Source of the DNA: Oscillospiraceae bacterium
Lineage (GTDB): Bacteria > Bacillota > Clostridia > Oscillospirales > Acutalibacteraceae
Assembly: GCA_015065975.1 (NCBI GenBank)
Contig: SVPG01000009.1
Location: forward strand, 1 to 64,000
DNA: 64,000 nt
Direction of reading: 5' to 3'
Shown here: piece by piece, positions 33,411 through 41,664 of the stretch
Layout of the letters: each line of letters starts with the position of its first letter
Position numbering within the stretch: position 1 is the first letter of the stretch
The notes under the pieces: generated by a model
Database searches by the model: none
What the model saw: only the letters and a program-made list of their open reading frames with translations
What the model was told of the DNA's origin: nothing
Translations under genes and position numbers: made by a program

Positions 33411-34055
33411 CTATCTGTCAACAAGCACGACGGTCTTTCCGTCACGCCTGATAGACCCTGACTGTTCGAGGGATGCGAGAGAGCGGTAAAGCGACGCCCT
33501 GCTTATATCAAGCCTGCGCGCAAGCTGTGCCATCGAAGGCAGAGCGCACACACCCTCTTCATCCGCCGATTCTGCAAGAAGTGCGGCCAGTCTCGCTTCG
33601 GAGCTGCCGCCCGTGAAGGAGCGTATCTTTGAATTTAGAAAGCGTATCCTGTCGGTGAGAAATGCGATGTAATCAACGCTCAGCTCAGGTATGCGAAGAA
33701 ACAGAGATGAAAGTCCCTCTTCATTTATATAGAGCACCTTCGACCTCGAGGACGCCGACACGAGCGTGTGAGCATCGTCGCCGCCGAACATCGACGCCAC
33801 TCCGAAACAGCCGCCCTGACGTATGATGTTGAGCAGTATCCTTCGGTCGTCGTCGAGCCGCTCCACACGAAGCTTACCCGATACAAGTATGCCCATCGAC
33901 CGCTCAAAGCCTTCACCGCCGACGGCTTCCTCGCCCGATTCAAAGGTCCTCTCTCCTATCATTCCTTTTTCAATAAGCGAAAGCAATTCCTCTTCGGGAC
34001 AGCGTGCAAAAATGCGGTTAGCCTTTATTGCCGAGATCATTTTCTTTGCATCCAT
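33411..34055 (-). CDS. Crp/Fnr family transcriptional regulator
   Basis: The 214-aa regulator has an N-terminal cyclic-nucleotide-binding-like beta roll (about 20-115: GILVSGKLRVERLDDDRRILLNII; GGCFGVASMFGG). A C-terminal winged helix follows (SMAQLARRLDISRASLYRSLASLEQSGSI). The roll lacks the cAMP-contact arginine region of true Crp, and no [Fe-S] Cys set of Fnr is visible, so the effector is unknown. ATG at 34055 follows AAGGA. It probably controls the NitT-type transporter directly downstream and may bind the nested palindrome in its own promoter region. Confidence 0.88.
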   Translation of the reverse strand: MDAKKMISAIKANRIFARCPEEELLSLIEKGMIGERTFESGEEAVGGEGFERSMGILVSGKLRVERLDDDRRILLNIIRQGGCFGVASMFGGDDAHTLVSASSRSKVLYINEEGLSSLFLRIPELSVDYIAFLTDRIRFLNSKIRSFTGGSSEARLAALLAESADEEGVCALPSMAQLARRLDISRASLYRSLASLEQSGSIRRDGKTVVLVDR

Positions 34056-34117
34056 ATGCCGATAGTCCTTTTCAAAATCTACCTGAAACTGTCTCAGATG
34101 ATACACTTTTCACCGAT

Positions 34118-34146
34118 ATTATATCATCACGCAAGCCGTATGTCAA
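34118..34146 (-). promoter_or_regulatory. Consensus promoter of the Crp/Fnr-transporter operon
   Basis: TTGACA (34141-34146), 17 nt and TATAAT (34118-34123) on the minus strand. Confidence 0.88.
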
Positions 34147-34163
34147 CGATTTTGGAGCAATCT

Positions 34164-34198
34164 GTCACATTGTGTGCAAAAGACACATATTATGTGAC
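34164..34198. promoter_or_regulatory. Nested inverted repeat, likely operator
   Basis: GTCACAT (34164-34170) mirrors ATGTGAC (34192-34198). Inside it TGTGT (34171-34175) mirrors ACACA (34183-34187). It lies between divergent promoters, just upstream of the Crp/Fnr -35 box and across the promoter of the Cys-rich gene. TGTGA/TCACA half-sites fit Crp/Fnr-type recognition. Confidence 0.55.
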
Positions 34199-34214
34199 GA
34201 AACGTACATACAAT
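34186..34214 (+). promoter_or_regulatory. Sigma-E-like sporulation promoter
   Basis: ACATATT (34185-34191), a 15-nt spacer and CATACAAT (34207-34214) match the known mother-cell sigma-E pattern (ATATT-type -35 and CATACANT -10). It lies 36 nt upstream of the GTG start of the Cys-rich protein, where no sigma-A promoter is apparent. Confidence 0.5.
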
Positions 34215-34250
34215 ATGTTACGGCTTCAATAATCCTAAGGAGGAATAACA

Positions 34251-35036
34251 GTGGCAGAATGCAAAACCAATTCGCGCCGCGACTGTTTCCGCGAGGCTGT
34301 CTGCATCAATGCAAGCCGTGTTTATGACGCTTGCCGTGACAGAGAGTGCCTTGAGAACATACCGGTATATTTCACCGAGCGCGACCAGGAAATGATAAAC
34401 AACGCCATCGGCGTGAGAATGAAATGTGCGGAAGTCATAAACGTCGGCATCGACACCGAGCCCGTCCCCTTCAACCGCGGTTATTACTGCGTCGATCTTA
34501 CGATCTATTTCTCCGTGGTTTTCGACGTTACGGTCTCCCCCATCAGCTCCCCCTGCGAAGTCACGGGTCTTGCGGTCTATCGCAAGAAGGCCATACTCTT
34601 CGGCAGCGAAGGCAGTGTAAAGATCTTCAGCTCCGACGTCGTTATCGACGATGATGATATCCCCTATCCGCCGTCGGGCAATCTCCCCAAGGTCGTATGC
34701 CAGATCGCAGAGCCCGTATGTCTCGGCTCACAGCTCACAAGAGCCTGCGAATGTCACTGCGACTGCTGTATCCCGCGCTGTGTCGCAAGACGCTTCTGCG
34801 GCAGCTTCGAGCACAGCTGTTCCGAGAAGGCCGTCACGGTCACGCTCGGAATCTTTATGATAATTCAGGTCGAGCGCGAGGTTCAGATGCTCGTTCCCGT
34901 TTACGATTTCTGTATGCCCGAGAAGATCTGCATCGAGGAGACAAACAGCGATCCCTGCGAGCTTTTCAGCAAGATCAGCTTCCCGACCGAGGCGTTCTTC
35001 CCGCCGCGTGAGGATTGCTGCGAAGATCCCTGCTGA
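34251..35036 (+). CDS. Cys-rich conserved clostridial protein, probably spore-associated
   Basis: The 261-aa protein has no signal peptide and more than 20 cysteines. Clusters lie near both ends and in the middle (RACECHCDCCIPRC). It belongs to a group I recognise in Clostridia only as conserved hypotheticals, with the landmarks NSRRDCFREAVCI, EPVPFNRGYYCVDLTIYF and KAILFGSEGSVKIF. High Cys content and a cytosolic start fit a cross-linked coat or exosporium protein; that is inference. The GTG start has a perfect AAGGAGG seven bases upstream. The sigma-E-like promoter supports mother-cell expression. Confidence 0.8.
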   Translation: MAECKTNSRRDCFREAVCINASRVYDACRDRECLENIPVYFTERDQEMINNAIGVRMKCAEVINVGIDTEPVPFNRGYYCVDLTIYFSVVFDVTVSPISSPCEVTGLAVYRKKAILFGSEGSVKIFSSDVVIDDDDIPYPPSGNLPKVVCQIAEPVCLGSQLTRACECHCDCCIPRCVARRFCGSFEHSCSEKAVTVTLGIFMIIQVEREVQMLVPVYDFCMPEKICIEETNSDPCELFSKISFPTEAFFPPREDCCEDPC

Positions 35037-35047
35037 CGGTACAAAAA

Positions 35048-35074
35048 ATCCCCCTCGGCATGACCGAGGGGGAT
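35048..35074 (+). terminator. Terminator of the Cys-rich gene
   Basis: ATCCCCCTCGG (35048-35058) pairs perfectly with CCGAGGGGGAT (35064-35074); the following T-run is weak. On the minus strand it runs into TTTTTTG, so it may serve both directions. Confidence 0.8.
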
Positions 35075-35152
35075 CGCTTTATCCTATTGTGAAAAGAATG
35101 TGTATCTGTCATTGTCTAAAGCTTGTAAAATCTCCGAAAAGCCGATCGTCTT

Positions 35153-35749
35153 CTATTTCAATTTGAAGTTCTCTGTTATCTCTTCGTAATGATCTCCTGA
35201 AATATACGTTATATCTATTGATGATCCGTCAGAAGAAAACTGTGCTCCGACAAAAGGATACGCAACCTCTGCAAACGGTTTTGAAAACGCTTCTATCTCA
35301 GCATAAACCGTATCGGAGAATATATCGCGAACTATGACCCTATTACCTGTCCCGTGTGCAACAACGCCGCTGCAATCATCAAAGATCGCAGAAAACGTCT
35401 GCGAAAAAACATCATTTTTCGGATCGTAATAATAGCCCTGCTGTGTTCCGATGCCTGTTCCCGACTGAAACACTACCCTTACAATATCGCCGTCAACAAC
35501 ATCTATATGAGGTCTTTTATTTACTGTTTCTGTCTTTACGACCTCAGACTCATCATCATAAAGCAGGTAGCTGTACATAAAATCCTGTGATGTGATCTTG
35601 TAGTATTTATTCTCTTCCAGCACTTCGGCGTCACTCTGCGATGCAGCCGCTGTATTGTCCTGTGCGTCAAGAGGCTCATCTGTCCGATCGGCACACGCAC
35701 ACAAAAGCACCATCAGAAGACTTGCAAGTATCAGTATTATTTTTTTCAT
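35153..35749 (-). CDS. Hypothetical lipoprotein
   Basis: The 198-aa protein has a short signal and lipobox (LLCAC, Cys about residue 19). A low-complexity acidic/Ala/Ser linker and a beta-rich domain follow, with no named family that I recognise (VVDGDIVRVVFQSGTGIGTQQG; YYYDPKNDVFSQTFSAIFDDCSG). It lies 31 bp behind the NlpC/P60-like gene and is probably in the same operon, so a cell-wall or surface role is likely. GGGGG precedes the ATG. Confidence 0.8.
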   Translation of the reverse strand: MKKIILILASLLMVLLCACADRTDEPLDAQDNTAAASQSDAEVLEENKYYKITSQDFMYSYLLYDDESEVVKTETVNKRPHIDVVDGDIVRVVFQSGTGIGTQQGYYYDPKNDVFSQTFSAIFDDCSGVVAHGTGNRVIVRDIFSDTVYAEIEAFSKPFAEVAYPFVGAQFSSDGSSIDITYISGDHYEEITENFKLK

Positions 35750-35780
35750 ATCATTTACCCCCTAAAATTATTACGGTTTA

Positions 35781-37454
35781 TCAGAAGAAAACGCACTCAT
35801 CAATAGCTCGGCTGAGCTCCTCGCTTATTTCATAGGACGTGCCGTTGCGGTAGATTGTGACCGTCGGCTCGGATACACTCCACAATCCAAATGTTGCAAG
35901 AGCTCCCGAATTGCCGTAATCCTTGAGAAATGCGCTAAGATCGGCATTTTTCTCAAGCGAGCCTATGCCCTGCGATTCCATCAGTGTCGGCACCTCTTCG
36001 ACGACCTCTTCCTCGGCGTCCATATCGCCGCCGTCCATCTGAAGCTCGAGATAATCCTCGCCGTATATCAGCGCAAGGTCGACCTCATCGGCCGCTCCCG
36101 GGGCATCAGGCGCAAAGAGCATACGCTGTGTTTCGCTGTCGGCGATACCCGTCGGCAGGGGAATTACCTTCGCCTGGAACGCTTTAACGGCATCTCGCGT
36201 GAATCTTCCGTAATATCCCGATATTTCCTGATCGAAATATCCGAGCTCGGCAAGCCTTATCTGAAGCGCCGTTACTTCATCGCCCTTTGAACCGACATCG
36301 AGGTCCTTGTAGACTATTTCGGGCGGTGCTGTTGTTGTGGTGGTTGTAGGCTCGGTCGGCGGCTCGGCAGCTGTCGGCTGAGTCGTTGTGGTCTGGCTTT
36401 GCTGTGCAGAGGTCGGCTGAGTCTGTGACGGCTTCTGTGTCGTTGTGGTCGGCTTCTGCGTTGTGGTTGTTGTGGGTTTTGTCGTAGTCGTGGTTGTAGT
36501 GGTGGTCGTTGTCGGTTTCTTTGTTGTGGTCGTTGTTGTGGTGTATTTCGGTGCAGAGGAAGCGTAAAGTGCCGTCTGCGTACCCTTGCCTGCAACACCG
36601 TCGACCGTCAGACCAGCCTGACGCTGGAACTTCTTGACTGCTTCGACCGTCTTGTCGCCGTAATAGCCCGTTGCAGAGCCCGACATATAGCCGAGCTCGA
36701 TGAGACGTTTCTGGAGCTTTGTTACCTCATTGCCGCTCGCACCCTGTCTGAGTGACGGCGATTTTGTCGTTGTGGTGGTCGGTTTCTGAGTGGTTGTGGT
36801 TGGCTTTTTTGTGGTGGTGGTTGGAGGTGCCGTTGTGGTCTTGCTCGGGTCGATCTCGCCTATGAGTGCACCCGATTTACCGAAATCGTAGGTCTTTCCG
36901 TCGACCTTCTGTATACCCGTGACAAATTCTCCGTTGAGATAGTAGAACTGTTTTCCGTTGTATGTGACCCAGCCCGTTGTCGGATACTTGACGCCCTTTA
37001 TCTTGAACCATTTTACCCAGGGGTTCCACGAACGGCTGTCCATGGTCGAATAGACGACGTCAACACGCTCGTTTCGCGCATCGACCGCCATATTGACACC
37101 GCTCTCGTTCTTGCCGACATAGACGCCTGCATGCCCCTCGCACCACAGACCCAGTCCGTGGACGTTGGGCATACTCGAGATATTGCCCGATTTTGACGCG
37201 GCATTGAGCAGAGCCTTCGCTCCGCCGCCGCCCTTTATGTAGGAACGGATAAGTCCCGAACAGTCGACCGCACCCTCCGACGAGCCGCCGTAGACATATT
37301 CCCAGCCCTCGTTATATGCGCGAAGTGCCCATTCCGCCATTCCGACACCCGTAAGGCTTGCCGCCGACACTTCAAAGGCTGCACACGAGACGACCGTCAT
37401 TATTACAAGGACAAGCGCTGCCGCTCGCCTTAAAAAGCTTTTGCGAAAATTCAT
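35781..37454 (-). CDS. Secreted NlpC/P60-like protein with two peptidoglycan-binding domains and Thr-rich linkers
   Basis: The 557-aa exported protein has a signal peptide (1-31). An NlpC/P60-type cysteine peptidase domain follows, with Cys65 in AVDCSGL and His108 in EGHAGVYVG. Next come a wall-binding-repeat-like stretch (TGWVTYNGKQFYYLNG) and two PG_binding_1 domains (each with NEVTKLQKRLIELGY- or DEVTALQIRLAELGY-like starts). Two Thr/Pro/Lys linkers flank the first binding domain. The C-terminal 100 residues are acidic and unassigned. It should cleave or remodel peptidoglycan stems. Thr-rich linkers are typical of ruminococcal secreted proteins. Confidence 0.9.
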   Translation of the reverse strand: MNFRKSFLRRAAALVLVIMTVVSCAAFEVSAASLTGVGMAEWALRAYNEGWEYVYGGSSEGAVDCSGLIRSYIKGGGGAKALLNAASKSGNISSMPNVHGLGLWCEGHAGVYVGKNESGVNMAVDARNERVDVVYSTMDSRSWNPWVKWFKIKGVKYPTTGWVTYNGKQFYYLNGEFVTGIQKVDGKTYDFGKSGALIGEIDPSKTTTAPPTTTTKKPTTTTQKPTTTTTKSPSLRQGASGNEVTKLQKRLIELGYMSGSATGYYGDKTVEAVKKFQRQAGLTVDGVAGKGTQTALYASSAPKYTTTTTTTKKPTTTTTTTTTTTKPTTTTTQKPTTTTQKPSQTQPTSAQQSQTTTTQPTAAEPPTEPTTTTTTAPPEIVYKDLDVGSKGDEVTALQIRLAELGYFDQEISGYYGRFTRDAVKAFQAKVIPLPTGIADSETQRMLFAPDAPGAADEVDLALIYGEDYLELQMDGGDMDAEEEVVEEVPTLMESQGIGSLEKNADLSAFLKDYGNSGALATFGLWSVSEPTVTIYRNGTSYEISEELSRAIDECVFF

Positions 37455-37495
37455 TTTTTATATTCCTTTCGCTGACTGATATTGACATATTACCT

Positions 37496-37524
37496 ATTAT
37501 AAAATTAAAATATGAACAGAACAA
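37496..37524 (-). promoter_or_regulatory. Promoter of the NlpC/P60-lipoprotein operon
   Basis: TTGTTC (37519-37524), 17 nt and TATAAT (37496-37501) on the minus strand, about 40 nt upstream of the ATG. Confidence 0.7.
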
Positions 37525-37626
37525 GCGATTAAAAGAAAGTTCACAGATTCTTTTTATATAGATAATGTTGCGGTGATATCCTCAAAATGGAAATAATTAC
37601 CGTCCCCGACGGGAAGGATGATTTTT

Positions 37627-39201
37627 ATGGATGATTATATTGTAAGATGTACACCCGAGGAGGCGGGCATAACCTCCGCCTCCGTTCTCAATCTGCTCGA
37701 TATGGCTCAGGAACGGGATATCCGTCTGCACAGCCTTATTGTCATGCGGCACGGAAAGACCGCGCTGGAGCTTTACTGGCACCCGTACAGCGCCGACGAG
37801 CCTCAGCATCTCTATTCCTTCAGCAAAAGCGTCACTGCGACCGCTGTCGGATTTGCCGTTGAGGAAGGGCTGCTTTCTCTCGACGACCGACTTGTGTCAT
37901 TCTTTCCGAGAATGATGCAGGACGACTGCGACGACAGAATATATTCTGTAACGGTCGAGCATCTGCTGACGATGTCGGCGGGAATCGAGCTTGCAAACGA
38001 GGTCACTATGCTCCAGCAGTTCAACTGGGTCCGGTGGTTCCTCAACACCCCGTTTGGCAGTTTCCCGGGCGAGAAGTTCGCCTACAACAGTCTTGACACA
38101 TATATGCTCTCGGCGATACTCCGCAAGGCGACGGGTGAAGGTCTTGTCGATTATCTTATGCCGCGTCTTTTCGAGCCGCTCGGCATCGAGCGTCCCGTAT
38201 GGCTGACCTGCCCGATGGGCATAGAATGCGGCGGCTGGGGACTGCATCTGCGCCCGCGCGATATGGCAAAATTCACTCAGCTTTACCTTGACCGAGGTAT
38301 GTGGAACGGCAAACGGATCATCTCCGAGGAATGGGTCGAGCGCGCTCTCGGCGTAAGAATCGACACAACCAGCGACCCGAAATTCTTCGACCGACCCGAC
38401 AGCCGCTCGGGCTACGGTTACTGTTTCTGGCACGGACGCGACGGTTCTGTCCGCGCCGACGGCATGTACGGTCAGTACGGCATAATACTCCCCGAAAAGG
38501 ACGCTGTCATCGTGACCACCGCCGCCTCCCCCGACCAGATGCTCGTGCTCGATCTGCTCTGGGATTCGGTCATACCCGCGATAGATTCCATCACCGAAAA
38601 CAGCGAGACGGGCGAGGATCATATCGAGCTTCTCGACAGGGCTTCGCGTCTCTGCGTCGACCGTCCGACGGGCATCGAATGTGCCGACGGGCTGCCCGAA
38701 ACGATCAGCGGCCGCACATACTATTTTGCTCAGAATGCTCAGAGTCTTATGCCCTTCCTCGTGAAGAATCTTTACAAGATACCGTCGCTCGGCATCGAAT
38801 GGGTAAAATTCGATATCACGGACGACGAGCTGACCTTCTCGTGGCGTGAATCCTATTGCGACAACAGCGTTTCGCTCATAATAAACGGCGGTCAGACCGA
38901 GACTGTATTCTACTTCGGCGACACCGAGCTTCGATGCATCGTGCGAGCGGTATGGAGCGGAAGAACGACCCTGACGCTCGATATCCGACCGATAAACACA
39001 CCTCACGACGCAAGGATAACCTTCGCCTTCGACGGGGGCAGGGTTACCCTCATTTACGACGAGGACCCGCCGTTCGAGACATCGCTCAAGATGTTCTTTG
39101 ACCTGATGGGCGCCATGCGTCCCGTATCGGGTCAGCTTTCAAAAATCGCAGGCGGACTTATACCATCGATCGTCGGCGAGGCGGTACTGAAAGAGGAATG
39201 A
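37627..39201 (+). CDS. Serine hydrolase of the beta-lactamase/esterase family
   Basis: The 524-aa protein has a class C-like beta-lactamase domain (about 1-330) with the nucleophile in YSFSKSVTA (SxxK) and the Tyr motif in KFAYNSLDTYML. A HGRDG segment (YGYCFWHGRDG) stands for the KTG-like strand. The remaining 190 residues are a beta-rich domain of unknown type. No signal peptide is seen, so it is cytosolic. Members hydrolyse esters or peptides rather than giving drug resistance. ATG at 37627 has GGGAAGG; the ATG at 37618 is too close to it. Confidence 0.87.
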   Translation: MDDYIVRCTPEEAGITSASVLNLLDMAQERDIRLHSLIVMRHGKTALELYWHPYSADEPQHLYSFSKSVTATAVGFAVEEGLLSLDDRLVSFFPRMMQDDCDDRIYSVTVEHLLTMSAGIELANEVTMLQQFNWVRWFLNTPFGSFPGEKFAYNSLDTYMLSAILRKATGEGLVDYLMPRLFEPLGIERPVWLTCPMGIECGGWGLHLRPRDMAKFTQLYLDRGMWNGKRIISEEWVERALGVRIDTTSDPKFFDRPDSRSGYGYCFWHGRDGSVRADGMYGQYGIILPEKDAVIVTTAASPDQMLVLDLLWDSVIPAIDSITENSETGEDHIELLDRASRLCVDRPTGIECADGLPETISGRTYYFAQNAQSLMPFLVKNLYKIPSLGIEWVKFDITDDELTFSWRESYCDNSVSLIINGGQTETVFYFGDTELRCIVRAVWSGRTTLTLDIRPINTPHDARITFAFDGGRVTLIYDEDPPFETSLKMFFDLMGAMRPVSGQLSKIAGGLIPSIVGEAVLKEE

Positions 39202-39282
39202 TATAAAAGATACCCACGAAAAAGTGGGTAATTTACATCTTTCGTCACCTGATTTATGCTTATTGGCAGGAGATGATGAAAG

Positions 39283-39801
39283 ATGAATAAAGAGGCACTA
39301 TTACTGATCGACATACAGAATATTTATTTCACACCGCTCATGCTTTTGCACAAACCGAAAAATGCTGCAAATAAAGCCGCTTCGTTATTGGGCAGATTCA
39401 GAAATGATGCAAAGGATGTAATTCACGTACAGCATAATTTTCCGATTTTTTCTGAAATTTATAATTCAGTTAAACCTTTGGAGTGCGAAAAGGTTATACA
39501 CAAGGACTATCCCGATTCCTTTCTCGGGACTGATCTGCACCAGCATCTGCAGAAGAACGGTATCAAGCATCTGGTCGTTGCAGGTATGATGTCGCACATG
39601 TGCATAGACACAACGGTCAGAGCCTGTCAAAGCTACGGCTATGAAGTGACCGTTATTGAAGATGCCTGCACCACAATGGCACTCAGATATAACGGAAAAA
39701 GTATTGATGCACAAACCGTTCATGCAGTTTACATGGCATCACTCGGCGACGGATTCGCAAAGGTTATGAAATTGGAGAAATATTATGAAGATAAGAAATG
39801 A
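39283..39801 (+). CDS. Isochorismatase-family cysteine hydrolase
   Basis: The 172-aa protein has the catalytic Asp in LLLIDIQN, a Lys in VIHKDYPDSF, and the nucleophile Cys in VVAGMMSHMCIDTT, the triad of the family. Many members are amidases such as nicotinamidase-like enzymes; the substrate is unknown. It overlaps the HxlR regulator by 17 bp, so that regulator likely responds to its substrate or product. The pair is AT-richer than the neighbours, which suggests separate acquisition. Confidence 0.92.
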   Translation: MNKEALLLIDIQNIYFTPLMLLHKPKNAANKAASLLGRFRNDAKDVIHVQHNFPIFSEIYNSVKPLECEKVIHKDYPDSFLGTDLHQHLQKNGIKHLVVAGMMSHMCIDTTVRACQSYGYEVTVIEDACTTMALRYNGKSIDAQTVHAVYMASLGDGFAKVMKLEKYYEDKK

Positions 39802-40195
39802 CTACACCTGTCCTCTTGAGATCGTTCACGATATCATCAAAGGAAAATGGAAAACCATCATATTGTATCAGCTCAGGGACGGGCCGAAAGGTCTGTCGGA
39901 ATTGGAGCGTGAAATCGAGGGTATAAGTCAGAAAATGCTGCTCGAACAGCTTCGTGAGCTTATCGGGTTCGGTCTTGTAAAAAAGAAAACCTTTGAAGGT
40001 TATCCGCTTCGTGTCGAATATTCCGCAACAGACAGACGCGGTCAGAAAATGATCGAAGCGATCCATATCATGCAGATGATCGGCGTAGATTATATGCTTG
40101 AAAACTCAATGACTCAGGCGCTTATAGAAAAAGGCATTCTGACCGAAGAGGAGATCGCATCACTTTGCAGGACAAAAAAGACCTCACAGCCGTGA
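39785..40195 (+). CDS. HxlR family transcriptional regulator
   Basis: The 136-aa winged-helix regulator has the HxlR core (CPLEIVHDIIKGKWKTIILYQL; RFSELEREI-like GLSELEREIEGISQKMLLEQLREL; YPLRVEYSATDRG-like end). HxlR proteins usually sense electrophiles or oxidants through the N-terminal Cys. Here a Cys is present at about residue 9. Start at 39785 lies inside the isochorismatase gene. The stop codon lies within the terminator stem. Confidence 0.93.
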   Translation: MKIRNDYTCPLEIVHDIIKGKWKTIILYQLRDGPKGLSELEREIEGISQKMLLEQLRELIGFGLVKKKTFEGYPLRVEYSATDRRGQKMIEAIHIMQMIGVDYMLENSMTQALIEKGILTEEEIASLCRTKKTSQP

Positions 40196-40205
40196 GGTCT
40201 TTTTT
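40174..40205. terminator. Bidirectional terminator between hxlR and CPBP genes
   Basis: AAAAAAGACCTCAC and GTGAGGTCTTTTTT form a perfect 14-bp stem. It serves hxlR on the plus strand and the CPBP gene (ending at 40207) on the minus strand. Confidence 0.93.
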
Positions 40206-40206
40206 C

Positions 40207-40935
40207 TTATTCGTTTTCCTGCTGCGGTGTTTTTGCGGCGCAGAGAAGATATATGCCGTAGCCTGCCGAAATGACTGTTATCACTGCACATGTTATGAGC
40301 TGAAAGCGCATATCGGACTCGAGCGCAAACACGCTCGACGCATTGACGATAAAATGCGAAACGGCGCAGAGAATTATACTCTTTGACTTATAAAAGATGA
40401 CTGTAAACATGAAGCCGACGGCTGCTGCATAGCAGAGCTGAAGAAGTGTCGGGACGAGCTCGGCACCGTTGAGCAGGTTGACGATATGTCCGATACCGAA
40501 GGTAAGAGAGGACACTATGATCGCACTCTTCACATTGTCGCGGCTCATAGCCTTGAAGAGGTAGCCTCTGAAAATAATCTCTTCGATTATTCCGGCGATA
40601 CCCATAGCTGCGGCGCAGACGACCGTTTCGATTATATTTTCCGAAAGGGTCAGACCGTTCCAGAAGTTCGTCGATGTCACTGCGATCAGCGGCACAAAGA
40701 GCAGCCATTTTCCGACTTTGTACTCACCCTTGCACAGACCGTAATACTTTGACAGCGAATTCTTACCGATAAATATGAGCATTGCCGCAAGCATCACAAC
40801 GCTCCATATCAGCGTTGCGCTTTTTTCCATACCGAGAGAGGGCGACAGAGAATCGGCGATACTGAACGACACCACATATATAATTATCGAAATAACGGCA
40901 AACCATATCTCACTTTTTTCACGAAGTTTTTTCAT
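40207..40935 (-). CDS. CPBP family intramembrane glutamic endopeptidase
   Basis: The 242-aa membrane protein has about seven or eight segments and the Abi/CPBP motifs: GIIEEIIFRGYLF (EExxxR), SLTFGIGHIVN (FxxxH) and a third His/Asn in VSHFIVNAS. The family includes CAAX-type proteases and bacteriocin-immunity-like proteins. ATG at 40935 lies inside the TetR gene (17-bp overlap), with AGGAG upstream. The TetR regulator encoded first in the operon therefore likely controls it. Confidence 0.9.
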   Translation of the reverse strand: MKKLREKSEIWFAVISIIIYVVSFSIADSLSPSLGMEKSATLIWSVVMLAAMLIFIGKNSLSKYYGLCKGEYKVGKWLLFVPLIAVTSTNFWNGLTLSENIIETVVCAAAMGIAGIIEEIIFRGYLFKAMSRDNVKSAIIVSSLTFGIGHIVNLLNGAELVPTLLQLCYAAAVGFMFTVIFYKSKSIILCAVSHFIVNASSVFALESDMRFQLITCAVITVISAGYGIYLLCAAKTPQQENE

Positions 40936-41509
40936 TGTTCTCAAACTCTCCTTTTGCTGCCCCGACCGCACCGAAAAATGCGACGTTGAGCATTTTTACT
41001 GCATATTGTTCGTCATAGGTCATTGCATTGTTTGCGAGCAGGCTCGCAAAGCCGTGCGCTGTGAGGAAAAGCGACGCAAATATATCCCTCGCCTTTTCCT
41101 CATCTGTCTCAACAGCCTGCGCGACTATCCCTATGATTTCACCGAGATCGTCCTGCGCCATAAGGTCTTCAAGGCTGCTGTGTTCGAATTTGTCCGACTG
41201 GAACAGATATCTGAAAAGATTTCTGTGTTCGAGCGCAAACCTTATATAGAGAACTCCGATCTCCAGCATCGGCATCTCATACCGACCGCGTATATCCGTT
41301 ATGTACTCCGCATGGAATCGGTCGGCTTTGAGATATACTTCCCTTTTTATATCCTCTATCGACCCGAACCGATAGAGCACGGGCTGGGTCGAACAACCGA
41401 GCTTCTGCGCTATCGCGCGGACGTTTATCGCCTCCTCGCCCTGCTGAGACAGGATATCAAAGGCTGCGTCAATTATCATTTCCTTTGTGATTCGTTCTTT
41501 TGGCGGCAA
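40919..41509 (-). CDS. TetR/AcrR family regulator
   Basis: The 196-aa regulator has an N-terminal HTH (MIIDAAFDILSQQGEEAINVRAIAQKLGCSTQPVLYRFGS). Its helical effector domain resembles the WHG-type C-terminus. It probably represses its own operon: two perfect palindromes overlap its promoter. The partner gene is a CPBP membrane protease. Confidence 0.92.
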   Translation of the reverse strand: MPPKERITKEMIIDAAFDILSQQGEEAINVRAIAQKLGCSTQPVLYRFGSIEDIKREVYLKADRFHAEYITDIRGRYEMPMLEIGVLYIRFALEHRNLFRYLFQSDKFEHSSLEDLMAQDDLGEIIGIVAQAVETDEEKARDIFASLFLTAHGFASLLANNAMTYDEQYAVKMLNVAFFGAVGAAKGEFENNEKTS

Positions 41510-41532
41510 GTATTCACCCCATTTCTCTTTTC

Positions 41533-41563
41533 ATATAACGCTCGTTATATAACACTTGTTATA
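41533..41563 (-). promoter_or_regulatory. Two overlapping palindromic operators
   Basis: ATATAACG-ct-CGTTATAT (41533-41550) and TATAACA-ct-TGTTATA (41548-41563) are perfect palindromes with centres 14 bp apart. They cover the -10 box and start region of the TetR gene promoter, as expected for cooperative autorepression by two dimers. Confidence 0.85.
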
Positions 41564-41589
41564 TTATCATGCTTTTTTACTTTTGTCAA
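41561..41589 (-). promoter_or_regulatory. Promoter of the TetR-CPBP operon
   Basis: TTGACA (41584-41589), 17 nt and TAATAT (41561-41566) on the minus strand, overlapped by the operators. Confidence 0.85.
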
Positions 41590-41604
41590 CCGCATAATAA
41601 AAAA

Positions 41605-41632
41605 ATCCCTCACGGAAAATTCCGCGAGGGAT
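41605..41632 (-). terminator. Terminator of the DUF1294 gene
   Basis: ATCCCTCACGGAA (41605-41617) pairs with TTCCGCGAGGGAT (41620-41632) with one mismatch; TTTTTTATT follows on the minus strand. Confidence 0.88.
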
Positions 41633-41664
41633 GCATAAAACAGATTCTCTTAAAATAAGCTTTA

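Noticed and set aside
36310-36840. Long simple-sequence tract suggesting a DNA repeat element
   Set aside because: It is the coding sequence of Thr/Pro/Lys linkers in the NlpC/P60-like protein and is in frame throughout.
36901-37625. c-di-AMP (ydaO-type) riboswitch upstream of the NlpC/P60-like gene
   Set aside because: Such riboswitches often precede NlpC/P60 genes, but the leader here is only about 35 nt and has no matching motifs.
39283-40195. Remnant of a mobile element, based on lower GC
   Set aside because: Both genes are intact, coupled and followed by a terminator, with no integrase, repeats or broken genes nearby.
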